Positions 41,756 to 51,465 of a stretch of 64,000 nt of DNA are shown piece after piece. Every line of letters starts with the position of its first letter. Position 1 is the stretch's first letter. A program made the position numbers and the translations under genes. The DNA is from Microcebus murinus (lineage: Eukaryota; Chordata; Mammalia; Primates; Cheirogaleidae): assembly GCF_040939455.1 (NCBI RefSeq), contig NC_134117.1, positions 66,610,501 to 66,674,500 on the forward strand. Direction: 5' to 3'. The notes beneath the pieces were generated by a model. That model did not search any database. It saw only the letters and a program-made list of their open reading frames with translations, and was not told where the DNA came from.

Positions 41756-41758
41756 AAT

Positions 41759-42242
41759 TGTAGAGGAGAAAACATAACTTCTTTTCTTACCCATTTTAGG
41801 TTCTTGATTGAGACACTGTCCTGAAAACAAAAGTCAGATTAACGAAAGTAAGCAGAAGTCGATTAACACATGCTGTACCCATCACAGGGAGAGGCCCCAG
41901 CGCACCAGTATTTCTCTCTCAAGGTAGTGGCTTAGGGGTCTTGCTTTAAATAGTATTTAAACAAAGAGCCATAAATCCTATGTAGGGACAAGATAAAGAA
42001 GAGAGTATCTTCAGGCTTCCACAAGGCAGGAAAATGTGGGAAGGTAAACTTATGGAAAGAGTAAAGTCCGATCCTTGCTCTTCTGGCACTGCTATCTCTG
42101 GACTCTGTTTCTGAGCTGATAAGCAAGTGTTATAAAGGGGCCTGTCTTTAGGTAGGAAAGGCAGAATGTGCTCCTGTGTGTTGACCTGTTAACTTTAACT
42201 GAAATCCTGAGTATTTTAGAGAGGATATTTTGGTTTCCTTCA
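41759..42242 (-). mobile_element. ERV1-like 5' LTR, antisense
   Basis: It begins with TG (42,242-42,241 on the minus strand, 'TGAAGGAAACC') and ends with CA (41,760-41,759), immediately before the primer-binding site. It matches the sense LTR at 31,281-31,836 throughout but is about 70 bp shorter. With the primer-binding site at its downstream edge it is the 5' LTR of a minus-strand provirus. Confidence 0.8.
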
Positions 42243-42264
42243 TTATCAATAATTTTTCTTTCTC

Positions 42265-42500
42265 TCCCACATATACTGGAAGCTCTGTAAAGAACTTTTC
42301 AATCATCTCTGTGTTTGCATTCCTAGTATGTGAAAAACAGCTAGCGCTAAGTAAATATTTGTAGAGTGAATAAATGAATGAATAAATGCATGATGTACAG
42401 TTATGCTCAGAATCCTACTGGCACCGACCAGTATCAAAATTAGTAAATATTTCTTGGGAATTTATTTGCCACATAGAAGTCATTCAATAAATGCTAAACC
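42265..42500 (+). mobile_element. Two L2/MIR 3' end fragments, sense
   Basis: 'tactggaagctctgtaaagaac...tagtatgtgaaaaacagctagcgctaagtaaatatttgtagagtgaataaatgaatga' is the LINE2 3' end. 'cattcaataaatgct' at 42,481 marks a second one. A (A)19 run follows at about 42,520-42,538. Confidence 0.7.
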
Positions 42501-42539
42501 CTTATTTGAACTACAAAGAAAAAAAAAAAAAAAAAAACT

Positions 42540-43995
42540 CACCCAAGAGAGTGAGGGAAAGGAATATAAATGCAATAGGCCTGACCATAAGGGTTTTAAT
42601 TATTTAACGAGTCTCAGAATGGGTAAGTGCATGACTGATTACTTCATAGAACCCACAGGGCTATGGGAAAGGGCCAGAGTTAGCTAGAGACCAATATTAT
42701 TAATTCAAGAAATTCTTATGTTGTGCCTAGTTAATGCCAGGTGAAGTGTATAATAAGACTGAGCTTATATGATGAATGGCTCTGTATTCACCAAGTTGTA
42801 ATTACTTTGAAAGTAAAATAATGTTTACTTGATTTTAATAAATTTTAAAACTTTTAGTATCCTGAAGGTAAAATTGGAGTTCAGGGCAATTGGAGATCCT
42901 AGCACTGAATGGTCCCTAGTTCCATCTTAGGTTTTGGTGACCACAGGCTGCCTGAGTCTAACCACTAAGGATAATTGTGAAATTAATTATTAGAATTAAT
43001 GCCAAATTTGTTGATGTATATGGAAAGAAGAAGAATCAAAGCACTTAGAAATCTCTTAGGCAAAATCCTGAATTTGTTGCTGCATGATCTGAGCCCTAAG
43101 GTCACTGTGACAAAGGTAGAATTGCTGTTGCTGTAGTAGTGGTGTTGTTAGCTCTCTTCCTCACTGGTGTACCTCTGCAAATGTCTAGCGAGGCAGGTTT
43201 TGTAACAGAAATGTCATGGGCTTGGAAACAAACTTGAGTCTGCCCTTTATTTAAATGTTTGTTTTGCAAACTTGAACACATTAGTTTTGTCCTGGAACCT
43301 TGGTTTATTTACCTGAAACATGGGGCCAAAATTGCACCTTTTGCAGAACCAAATGAGGTCACAGTCAAGTAGGCCTGGTGAGGTTTCTGAAAGCAGTGGC
43401 CTGACAATGACAAAAGGTTCCCCCTTTTTCCTTAAAGAGCCCTTCCATAGGGATTCTTCACCTCAACTTCTAAGATTGTTGCTATTTCTGCTCCTTCCAT
43501 TCGTCTGGACAAAAGTTCAAGGTAAGGAAGAATTAAGAGGCAAAAGAGTTTGGAGCAAAGAACCCAAAGTCAAGAATTCCTCGTCTCCTCTTTGTACTTC
43601 TAAGGTCTGCTGAGCTGCACATTTTCTTGCAGCTTGAAAAAGGAACAGAACTGGAGATTCTGGTTCGCTTTCATTTACGTAAAATATGAAAATATTTGAA
43701 ATGGATGTGAAAATGTCCATTTTTTTATTATTATAATCTCATGCTTTATCTTCATTACTGATTGCTGTTTAGTCAGCAATAGCTTAGAACACTTCAATTT
43801 TTAGTTTCTTCCTCTGTTAAGCAAGTAATGATCTGTAAACAAACACTTCACTAAGTGCTACTTAAAGGGACCTTTCATCCTTTTGTAATGTAAAGCATCC
43901 TTTTATGGTGCAAATGAGTCCACCCTCTAATTTAGTTTTTGCAAGTAGGATATTCAGAGATTCCACTTACCTATTCTGTTTAGAACTTAATTACA
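42540..43995. other. Unassigned sequence with one MIR
   Basis: A diverged MIR in sense can be made out at about 43,195-43,330 ('gtcatgggcttggaaac', 'ttggtttatttacctgaaacatggggccaaaattgc'). The rest has no recognised repeat or exon. Confidence 0.4.
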
Positions 43996-45060
43996 CATGA
44001 AAGAGATTATTATTTCTCTATTGCTGGTGTAATAAATTACTATAGACTTAGCATCATAAAAAAATATATATATATTTTTTCCTTAGCTCACACTTTTGTA
44101 GGTCAGAAGTCCAGTACAGGAGGGGCTCAGCTAGGTTCTACGCTCAAAGTCTCACAGGTCAGAAATCAAAGTATGGCCATACTGGGCCCTTTCTTAGAGG
44201 TTCTGGGAGAGAATCTATTTTCAGTGTCATTGAGGTTGTTGGCAGAATTTAGGTCCTTGTGGCTATAGGTGCAGCTGGGGCCGCCCTGTGCTCCTGGAGA
44301 CAGCTTGCATTCCTTCTCCTGTGGTTTTCTCTGTCCTCCCACCAGCAGCAGTGCACTGAGTCTGTCTTTCTTCTTATATCTGATTTTTCCTCTGCTTTCC
44401 TCCTCTTCCACCTGTTAAAGAAAAAATTATTCAGTGACATTTGTTAAAGCACAATAAGGGACTTTATTCAGGACCATCATGGTAGGTGTGGGGACCACAG
44501 TGATGGAATTTTGCAGTGGGGAGAGATTGGACTTCACTCTGAGTACACCATGGGCAAGTGGAAATTGTATAGCAAGGAAGCAGAGTAGGTCAGTGGATGG
44601 AAAATTGCTAAGAGGAAACAGCAGGAATGCAGGAGACTGTGGCTAAACGGACCTAACAGAATTCTTGCTGGACACAGGCCAGGACGATCAGACATCACCT
44701 GGGAGATGATGCTTCTAATGGGATATAGAGGATGATAAGATACCAAGGTTGAGGAGTTCTTGCTAAAATTGGATTTTACAAGGAAGTACTCAGGTAGGCC
44801 TACGAGAAGGTTCAGGAGCCTGAATAAAGTTTGGTCAAGCAGAGAATGTCTTTCACACCAGGCAGAGAAATATGTGTGCATTTAAGGACTTATCATTATA
44901 TTAGTTCAACCCAAATAATTTCCTTTTTCAAGGTCAACTGTGCTATATAACATACCATAGCCATGGGAATAATATCTGTTCCTAGTTGTAAGTTCCAGCA
45001 TGGAATCTTGGCTGCCATTTTTAGTAATACTAGCCACCACAGGTAGCTCTCTACAGAGAG
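43996..45060 (-). mobile_element. MaLR (MLT1-like) LTR, antisense, split by another LTR
   Basis: 'ttgctggtgtaataaattactatagac', 'tgtaggtcagaagtccagtacagg', 'ttctgggagagaatctattttc', 'tgcattccttctcctgtgg' and 'cctcctcttccacct' follow the reverse of the LTR type also seen at 12,956-13,626. The remainder resumes after the insertion with 'tttaaggacttatcattatattagttcaacc' and 'aaggtcaactgtgctatataacatacc'. It is interrupted at 44,411-44,880. Confidence 0.65.
44411..44880 (-). mobile_element. LTR-type insertion inside the MaLR LTR, antisense
   Basis: A block of about 470 bp separates the two halves of the host LTR and starts with TG and ends with CA. It contains 'gggactttattcagga', a reversed polyadenylation signal context. 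I could not match a target duplication, so the ends are inferred from where the host sequence stops and restarts. Confidence 0.5.
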
Positions 45061-45334
45061 ATGGCTTCAAGCTGTCTCCTCCGTCTCCCCTTTCATATTC
45101 TCGAAGAGGGTACTGACATCCCTGGCAAGAAAGACTGGGGAGGTGAATTAAAAAGCAGCAGTGGTAGAAGAGGAAATCAAATAAAAGCAGGGATTTCTCA
45201 ATAGTTTCCTTGAGTTAACATCATTGAAAAATAGGACCTCCTAAGATTGAGCCCAAGTACTGAAGTATCTCCAAAGTGAAGAGGAATATGCACAAACTTA
45301 AAGTTTCCTTGTATTAGAAAGAGTAAATTCATTG

Positions 45335-46195
45335 TTAAAGAAAAAAGCAAACTCTGTAAAATAATTTAAAGAGGTTTAATCTAAGCCAACATGAGGGACT
45401 GCAACCCAGAGACACACAAACCCAAGAAGCCTTGAGTAAGTGGTCCTGAGGTGGTGGAATTACCGTTTGGTTCTATACATTTTAGGGAGACAGGAATTAC
45501 AAGTAAAATTATAAATCAATACATGGAAGGTATACATTGGTTCAGTGCAAAAAGATGAGACATCTCAAAATAGGGACATACAACTCCTAAGCAGATTTAG
45601 AGATTGTCCAGTTGGCATTTGGTTGAGCAAATTAAGCTTTGTCTAAAAATTTGGAGTCAGCAGGAAGGAATATCTAAGCAAAAACAAGAAAGTTTGCTAA
45701 TCATACATCCAACAACAATATAGGGACTCAAAGAGATCTGTTAAGCAAATCAATGGCTGCAGGCATGACTTAAACTTTGTCCTGCATGGCCTTAGGTCCT
45801 GTTTAAAATGTAGTGTCCTTGAGATTCTCAAATTGGGTTTAAAAGAAAAGAAAAAAATAAAATAAAAAAAAATAAAATGTAGTGTCTTATTGCTACAAAG
45901 AGACTGTCTTGTCAGTCTTATGGTCTCTGTTCTAACATTAATGCTGGTCATTTGTTGTTTCCAGACTCCAAAAAGGAGGGGATATGATGAGAAGTGTCTG
46001 ACCACCCTTACATGAATGGGAATTTCAGTATCCTGGGCACCCTTCCCTTTATGGCCAGGAACTCAGTTTTAGGATTTTTCTGGGATCCCCTTGGCCAAGA
46101 AGGGGGTCTGTTCACTTGGTGGAAGAGCTTAAGGTGTTATTTTTAGTTTATATCATTGAGGTCCTAGATTATATATTTCCTGACAATCCCCTCTG
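45335..46195 (-). mobile_element. ERV1-like LTR, antisense
   Basis: 'aagaggtttaatctaagccaacatgagggactgcaaccc' at the low-coordinate side is the reversed 3' end of an ERV1 LTR. 'gggatccccttggccaagaagggggtctgttcacttggtgg' near 46,082 belongs to its other side. No coding region adjoins it. A 56-bp insertion interrupts it at 45,818-45,873. Confidence 0.55.
45805..45886 (+). mobile_element. Very short retroposed insertion with 13-bp target duplication
   Basis: AAAATGTAGTGTC occurs at 45,805-45,817 and again at 45,874-45,886. Between them are 56 bp: about 28 bp of body ('cttgagattctcaaattggg...') and an A-rich tail. The first copy is preceded by TT, giving the L1 endonuclease site TT/AAAA. The body is too short to identify. 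Confidence 0.85.
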
Positions 46196-46479
46196 GTTGA
46201 AGTGAGCACTCACCATTTGTCTGTGGACTCTTAGATTAATAAGGACTAGGGTACAGAGTTAACTGAGAAAACTGATAGGTAAGAAAGTTTTTCATTAAAA
46301 CTAGATGCTTATTTCTTTATGTATTAATTTACAAATTTACCTGAGTTATCCATTTACATTTGAATATATTCCACAGTGTGTTGTAGTTAAAGCTGAAATA
46401 ATTCACTAAAATTGTACACGTGCTGTGGGCAGACAAATCCTTCACAAGGCACAGGCTGAAAAGAATACAGGCCAACATT

Positions 46480-46640
46480 CCAGATTATCCTCATTCATTC
46501 TTCAGTAATTGCTGAGGGCTCACCTTGCCCCAGACAGCTATGTGAGTGTGGGAGAGACAACAAAGAACAAGACGTGCCCAGTCCCTGTCCTCACAGAGTT
46601 TGCATTCTAGGGCCCTGAAGAGTGAGATGCTGCACAGGTC
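46480..46640 (-). mobile_element. L2/MIR 3' fragment, antisense
   Basis: 'cattcattcttcagtaattgctgagggctcacc', 'caaagaacaagacgtgcccagtccctgtcctcacagagtttgcattctag' follow the reverse L2/MIR 3' core. Confidence 0.7.
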
Positions 46641-47145
46641 CAGATGCACCGACCATGAGAGGCAAAGCTGAGTCCTGCAGAATAGTGACCCTGCAGGAGC
46701 AGGGCCCAGGGACCCATGTCATGTTGGAGATCATGTCAGGCTCAGATTTGGTCTGGAGAATTTACAGCTGAGCCACTGTCCCTGTTACACGTGGGAAGTA
46801 CTCTGTCACCTCCTGCAAACTCCAGAGCTTATTGGTGCCTGCTCTGGGAAGGTGAATAGATTCCAACAGGAAGGCTTCACCTAGAGACAGCAAGGCTTAG
46901 GGGGTATATGAGCTTCATATCATTTAAGACATAAAACAAAATTTTGTCTTGCATGGGACTTTGGCTGAGATCGCAATTTGAGCACAGGCTTTTCGCTGCC
47001 TTTCTCTCCATTAATTCCATTAGAAGAATTGATAGGTAATAAAAAAAATCGGAAAAATTATCATTAGACCTGTGCTGTAATCAAAAGTGAAAGAATGAAT
47101 TTGAAGGATTTTTAGATCACACTTTATTTTCATCCAGGGAAAGAT
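46641..47145. other. Unassigned sequence
   Basis: No repeat or exon recognised between the L2/MIR fragment and the Alu. Confidence 0.35.
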
Positions 47146-47160
47146 AAAGAGGCGTGCCTA

Positions 47161-47504
47161 GGCCGGGCGCTGTGGCTCACGCCTGTAATCCTAGCTCTTG
47201 GGAGGCCGAGGCGGGCGGATTGCTCAAGGTCAGGAGTTTGAAACCAGCCTGAGCAAGAGCGAGACCCCGTCTCTACTATAAATAGAAAGAAATTAATTGG
47301 CCAACTGATATATATATAAAAAAAATCAGCCGGGCATGGTGGCGCATGCCTGTAGTCCCAGCTACCCGGGAGGCTGAGGCAGAAGGATCACTCGAGCCCA
47401 GGAGTTTGAGGTTGCTGTGAGCTAGGCTGACGCCACGGCACTCACTCTAGCCTGGGCAACAAAGCGAGACTCTGTCTCAAAAAAAAAAAAAAAAAAAAAA
47501 AAAA
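47161..47504 (+). mobile_element. Alu SINE (lemur type), sense, young
   Basis: Full dimer starting GGCCGGGCGCTGTGG, with A box ('tggctcacgcc') and B-box region of the left arm, linker 'aattaattggccaactgatatatata', lemur right arm and a pure 26-A tail (47,479-47,504). It has a perfect 14-bp target duplication, AAAGAGGCGTGCCT (47,146-47,159 and 47,502-47,515). The uninterrupted tail and low decay point to a recent insertion. Confidence 0.97.
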
Positions 47505-47779
47505 GAGGCGTGCCTGCATCTCCAGAGGGGCATCAGGTAGGCTGACAAGCACAGTCAAAAAGAGCACCGGTTCCTAAACAAGCTTCAGAACGTGAATTTG
47601 ACAATCTCTTGGCTGATTGGGATTTGCAGAGGCCGGGAGAAAGCACCAATGACGCTGGAAATGCTCCCCTGGGCCTAGCAGTAAAGACAGCCCCCTGCGC
47701 CCAGGGAGAAAGCACAGCAGCTCTTCTGAGACCAACAGCAAGAGCAGCTCTCACTCAGCACACACTACAGGGGTACCAC

Positions 47780-47905
47780 AATTGCTCCATTTTACAGATA
47801 AGGAAACTGAGTCACATTCACACAAAAAAATACTTCCTAGTAATACACAGTTAGTGAGTTATAGAGCTAGGAGTCTAACATGACAATTAGATCACAGAGG
47901 CCAAA
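47780..47905 (-). mobile_element. MIR SINE fragment, antisense
   Basis: 'ctccattttacagataaggaaactgag' followed by 'acacagttagtgagttatagagctaggagtct' is the reverse MIR in order. Confidence 0.8.
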
Positions 47906-48039
47906 CTCTTAGTGACTACATCCAATTGCCCCTTTCAGGAAGAACGCTGGGCCCTCCTGGACTTACAGCCATGTCTAAGAGGAAGCCATTGCAAAGAGCT
48001 GGCCCTGGTGCTACCTCCCCAAACTAAGACAGTAAAGGG

Positions 48040-48608
48040 GGTCAGGACATGCCACCCCAAAATATTCCACTCTGACATATGGATAATTTTGATCTAAAGG
48101 CAACTGAGAATCAGCAGTTGCAGAAAGGACCTTTTTGGAGCCTCCCTTATCTGACTAAACGCAGAAACTTTTGAGAAATGAGCTGCTATAAATCCTCTCT
48201 CCAGTGGAGTTTTATGGCCACAAAGAAGATGGAAAGGCAGCACCAAGATGATTCTAGACAAACAAACTTACTAAAATAACCCTTACCTCCCATTTGTCTC
48301 CCCATATATTTACTTTCACACAATTTACTGCCCCTGGAAGCCCAACCCCCCTTTCTATCCATTCTATAGTCACTTCCCCATAATTTATTGCCCTTTATTG
48401 AAATAGTATATAACCTTCCAAGTTATACACCATTCAGTTCCTTGGGTTTTCCTTTCTTTTTTGTAAAATTCCCATTCATATAAAAATTAACATCAATAAA
48501 ATTTGTATGCTTTTCTCCTACTAATTTGTCTTCTGTCAGTTTAATTTGCAGACCTCAGTTACTAATCCTAAGAGAGTAGAGGAAAGGTTTTTTCTTCCCT
48601 CCCCTACA
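48040..48608 (+). mobile_element. Solo ERV1-like LTR (MER4-like), sense
   Basis: 'gtcaggacatgccaccccaaaatattcc', 'ggataattttgatctaaaggcaac', then the promoter/poly(A) region with 'tagtatataaccttcc' (TATA-like) and 'aataaaatttgtatgcttttctcc', 'tctgtcagtttaatttgcagac', ending 'cccctaca' at 48,608. No primer-binding site follows. The start is set to the first recognised phrase and may be a few bases off. Confidence 0.65.
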
Positions 48609-49420
48609 AGAAGAAGAACTGCAGAGATGATTCAACCCTATAGGATTTCCCAAGGTCATAGCTCCCTCACCATTCTGCTCGGGCTGCAAAGTTGCTGGAT
48701 TTGTTTTGTCAATTACTGGGACGTGAACTTCTTTCCCCTCCTTGTGTGGACTGGGAGGATTGGGTTAGAGGTAATCATAATTTCCTGACATAACCCACAG
48801 CAGTTCCTATTTCACTGGCAGATAATACTGGCTAATGGTGGGATTGGGTTTTAAGGGTGAGCAAACCTCAGGAAACTATACTTCTTGGGAAGACAGCACT
48901 GGAGAATCAGGAGGGAGGGAATCTCCACCTTCTGCCTGGTGTCTTAACCAGAAAATCAGCAAACCCAGGAGGGCAGGGGACTGTTCCCATTTGGCCGTGC
49001 TCCAAGGTCCCTGCCTTCTCTGATGCCACCCGGCATATGCAGATGTGGAGAGAGGAAGCAGCTGGCAGCTTTAACCCTGAGGGTGAGAGAAACGTATCTG
49101 GGCTCTGTTGCTCAAGAGAGGAAATGGAATGGATGGAGACAATAATACGGAGGCAATGACCCTTCCTGGCTCTTGAAAGCAGTTTCCACAGCCAGGCTGT
49201 TTGAGGAATGGAAGGGGAGATCTGGAGTGAGACAGCCCTGAGTTCACATGCCTGCTTCCCGTTCATGGCATGAGCAACCTAGAGCAGTGGCTCAAGTTGC
49301 AGACTGCTCTGCCACAGGAAGACCACCCGTTACCTGTGTCCTCCGCCGCCGTGGGATATCGTGCGGTGGGTGTGGCACGTCAGCACGGCAAGGGCTTGCC
49401 ATGCACGCACAGGTCATTCC
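48609..49420. other. Unassigned sequence
   Basis: Unique-looking DNA. No exon or repeat was recognised. The 119-codon minus frame (48,907-49,266) is unsupported. Confidence 0.35.
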
Positions 49421-49985
49421 TAAGCTCGCTCATCCAGCTTATTCTCCACACCCCAGCAGGGCACCCAGTGTAAACCTTTTAAGTCATGAACAGAACTGTG
49501 CAGTTTCTCTATTTCAACCCTTCCCTGGCTTGCCATCTCCCTGGGAGCAAATCTACCATCCCCCCAAAGTCTACACAGTCCACCCATGGCTGCCGTCCCA
49601 ACCTCCTCTCACCAGCCTCCCCTTTGCCCACTGGGCTCCAGTCCCGCTGGTGGCGTCACTGCCCTCACTGGCCAAGAGTGTGCCTACTCAGGGCCTCTGC
49701 ACATGCCGTCCCCTTACTCAAAGCTCTCCCCCAGATGTCCACACGGCCCGTTCCCCCAGTTCCTCAAGTTCTCTGCTGAAAAGCCACATCTCAGAAAACA
49801 CTTTCCTGAACAACCTAGCAAAAAAAAAATGTTTTAATGCTTGATCTCCATACCCAGCATTATACATTTATTTATCCATCTATTGTCTGTTTTCTGTGAC
49901 ACACTGTGGGTTCCAGTCCTCTCTATCCCCATGCCAGCTCCGCGCTGGCACACAGAGATAATCAGTAAACACAAGTTCCCGTCGC
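49420..49985 (+). mobile_element. LINE L2 3' region, sense
   Basis: 'ccagcttattctccacacccc', 'cttccctggcttgccatctcc', 'gggcctctgcacatgccgtcccc', 'tctcagaaaacactttcctgaacaacc' and 'ggcacacagagataatcagtaaac' follow the L2 3' region in order. It accounts for the 198-codon plus frame beginning at 49,248, which is therefore not a gene. Confidence 0.7.
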
Positions 49986-50929
49986 CCTCCTTTTCCATTC
50001 CCCGTCCTCCCCCCAACTGCAGAGTCTCATTTCAGAAGACAGGAGAATCGGAGCTGTGTTCTCGTAACTGCAGGAGCCCAGCGATTGCAGGCACTGCCGC
50101 GGTCGCCTGTTACACCCGCATGGAGAGTCCGCGCTCTGTCCTCCGCTGTGTCCTCACCACGTGAAGCTTCCTGGGCACTGCGATTTATCCCCTGCTCGGA
50201 GGAAGCTGGGAGTGACAGATTGCTTCACACAACTGCCTGCCCCGTCTTTGGGCCTCCAGCTGCAGCTACCCAGTAAGTGCCTAAGTGTCCCCGTGTGCTC
50301 TGCAGCCAATGGCTGGTGTCCTTGTAGGCACCTGGTAAGCTTTATGAGCCTTTATGGCACTCAATCCATAATAAATAATAATATACTGCCAGATGATTAC
50401 TCGATGACTGCTGCTATGATGAACCATTCAGGAGGAAGTAATAACCATGAGCAAATAGAAAAGCAAACAAAGAAACAATCTGTTGTGCTGCACCTAAAAA
50501 TAAATCTAGGAACAGAGAGAGATTCATCAGGGAGTGAAATATTTTGTTGACAAAGCCACGGGGATAATAGGTGTGTTTAAATGTGCCTTTTTCTGCACAG
50601 CTTTGCCGTGCTGTGCCAGCACGCTGTTCTCCTGCCCTCACGGCCACGTGGAGGGAGAGGGGCCACACGGGGGTGGGGAGGAGACAGACTCGGTCCCCTA
50701 GTGGCAGATTGTGACCTGAAGCCATGGGGCAGCTGGAAGTGGGTTTCACTCTGACTCCATCAGGCCAAAAGGCAGGTGCTCAGAAATGGACAATAACGGG
50801 GTATGTGGTCCTTTAACAGACCCTAGTGAATAAATATATCCTGTGCTGTAATTCCTTCTTTTTAAACTCCCATACTTATCAGAGAGACTTGGGGAAGGGG
50901 CATTATGTTACAGTTTTTGTGCCACTAAC
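49986..50929. other. Unassigned sequence
   Basis: GC-richer at 50,040-50,330 without a recognised exon. The plus-strand frame at 50,161-50,550 has no domain. Confidence 0.35.
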
Positions 50930-51465
50930 GGTATATTGCTGGATGTCTGAATGTCTAATAGCAACAAAACACATGGTGCCAAAGATTGGGTTCTGTTAAA
51001 AACTAATGGATATACTGTATGCTTCCATTTATAGAACAACCTTGAAATGACAAAATTACAGAGATGGAGAACAGATCAATGGTTGCCAGGGGTTAAGACT
51101 AGGGGGAGTGTGATCACATAGAGGTAGCATGAAGAAGTTTCTTTGTAGCAGTGGAAGAGTTCTATATCTTGATTGTGGTGGTGTCAACACAAATTTATAC
51201 ATGTGGTGAAATCCCACAGTACTATACACCACCACCAGCATCAGCACTACCAACAACAACAAAAACTGATGAAAACAAAATAAGATCTATAGTTTAATTA
51301 ATAGTGCTGTACCAGGGCCACTTTCCTGGTTTTGAAAATGTACTCTGGTAGGTAGGACGTTATTGTCGGGGAAAGCTGGGTGAGGCATACATATTCCCGT
51401 ACTATTTTTGTAACTTCTGTGAGTCTTAAATTGGCTCAAAATAAAAAGCTGAAAAAAAAAAATGC
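50930..51465 (+). mobile_element. Old L1 3' end, sense
   Basis: 'acagatcaatggttgccaggggttaag', 'gaagagttctatatcttgattgtggtggtg', 'gtaccagggccactttcctgg' and 'ctgtgagtcttaaattggctcaaaataaaaagct' are the L1M-type distal ORF2/3' UTR in order, ending in an A-run. Confidence 0.75.

Larger units (their letters stand above)
37690..41758 (-). mobile_element. ERV1-like provirus internal region, antisense, split by an L1
   Basis: A primer-binding site at 41,738-41,755 follows the 5' LTR. Below it lies AT-rich DNA of the kind found as the long non-coding leader/internal part of MER4-group ERVs. Excluding the L1 at 39,229-40,607, it covers 37,690-39,228 and 40,608-41,758. No gag, pol or env reading frame was recognised. 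A 101-codon minus frame (41,162-41,467) is unremarkable. No 3' LTR was found at the far end, so the copy looks incomplete. The lower limit is soft. Confidence 0.5.

Noticed and set aside
49248..49844. 198-codon plus-strand open frame
   Set aside because: Most of it lies in an L2 3' region, and the proline/serine-rich composition comes from the C-rich repeat.
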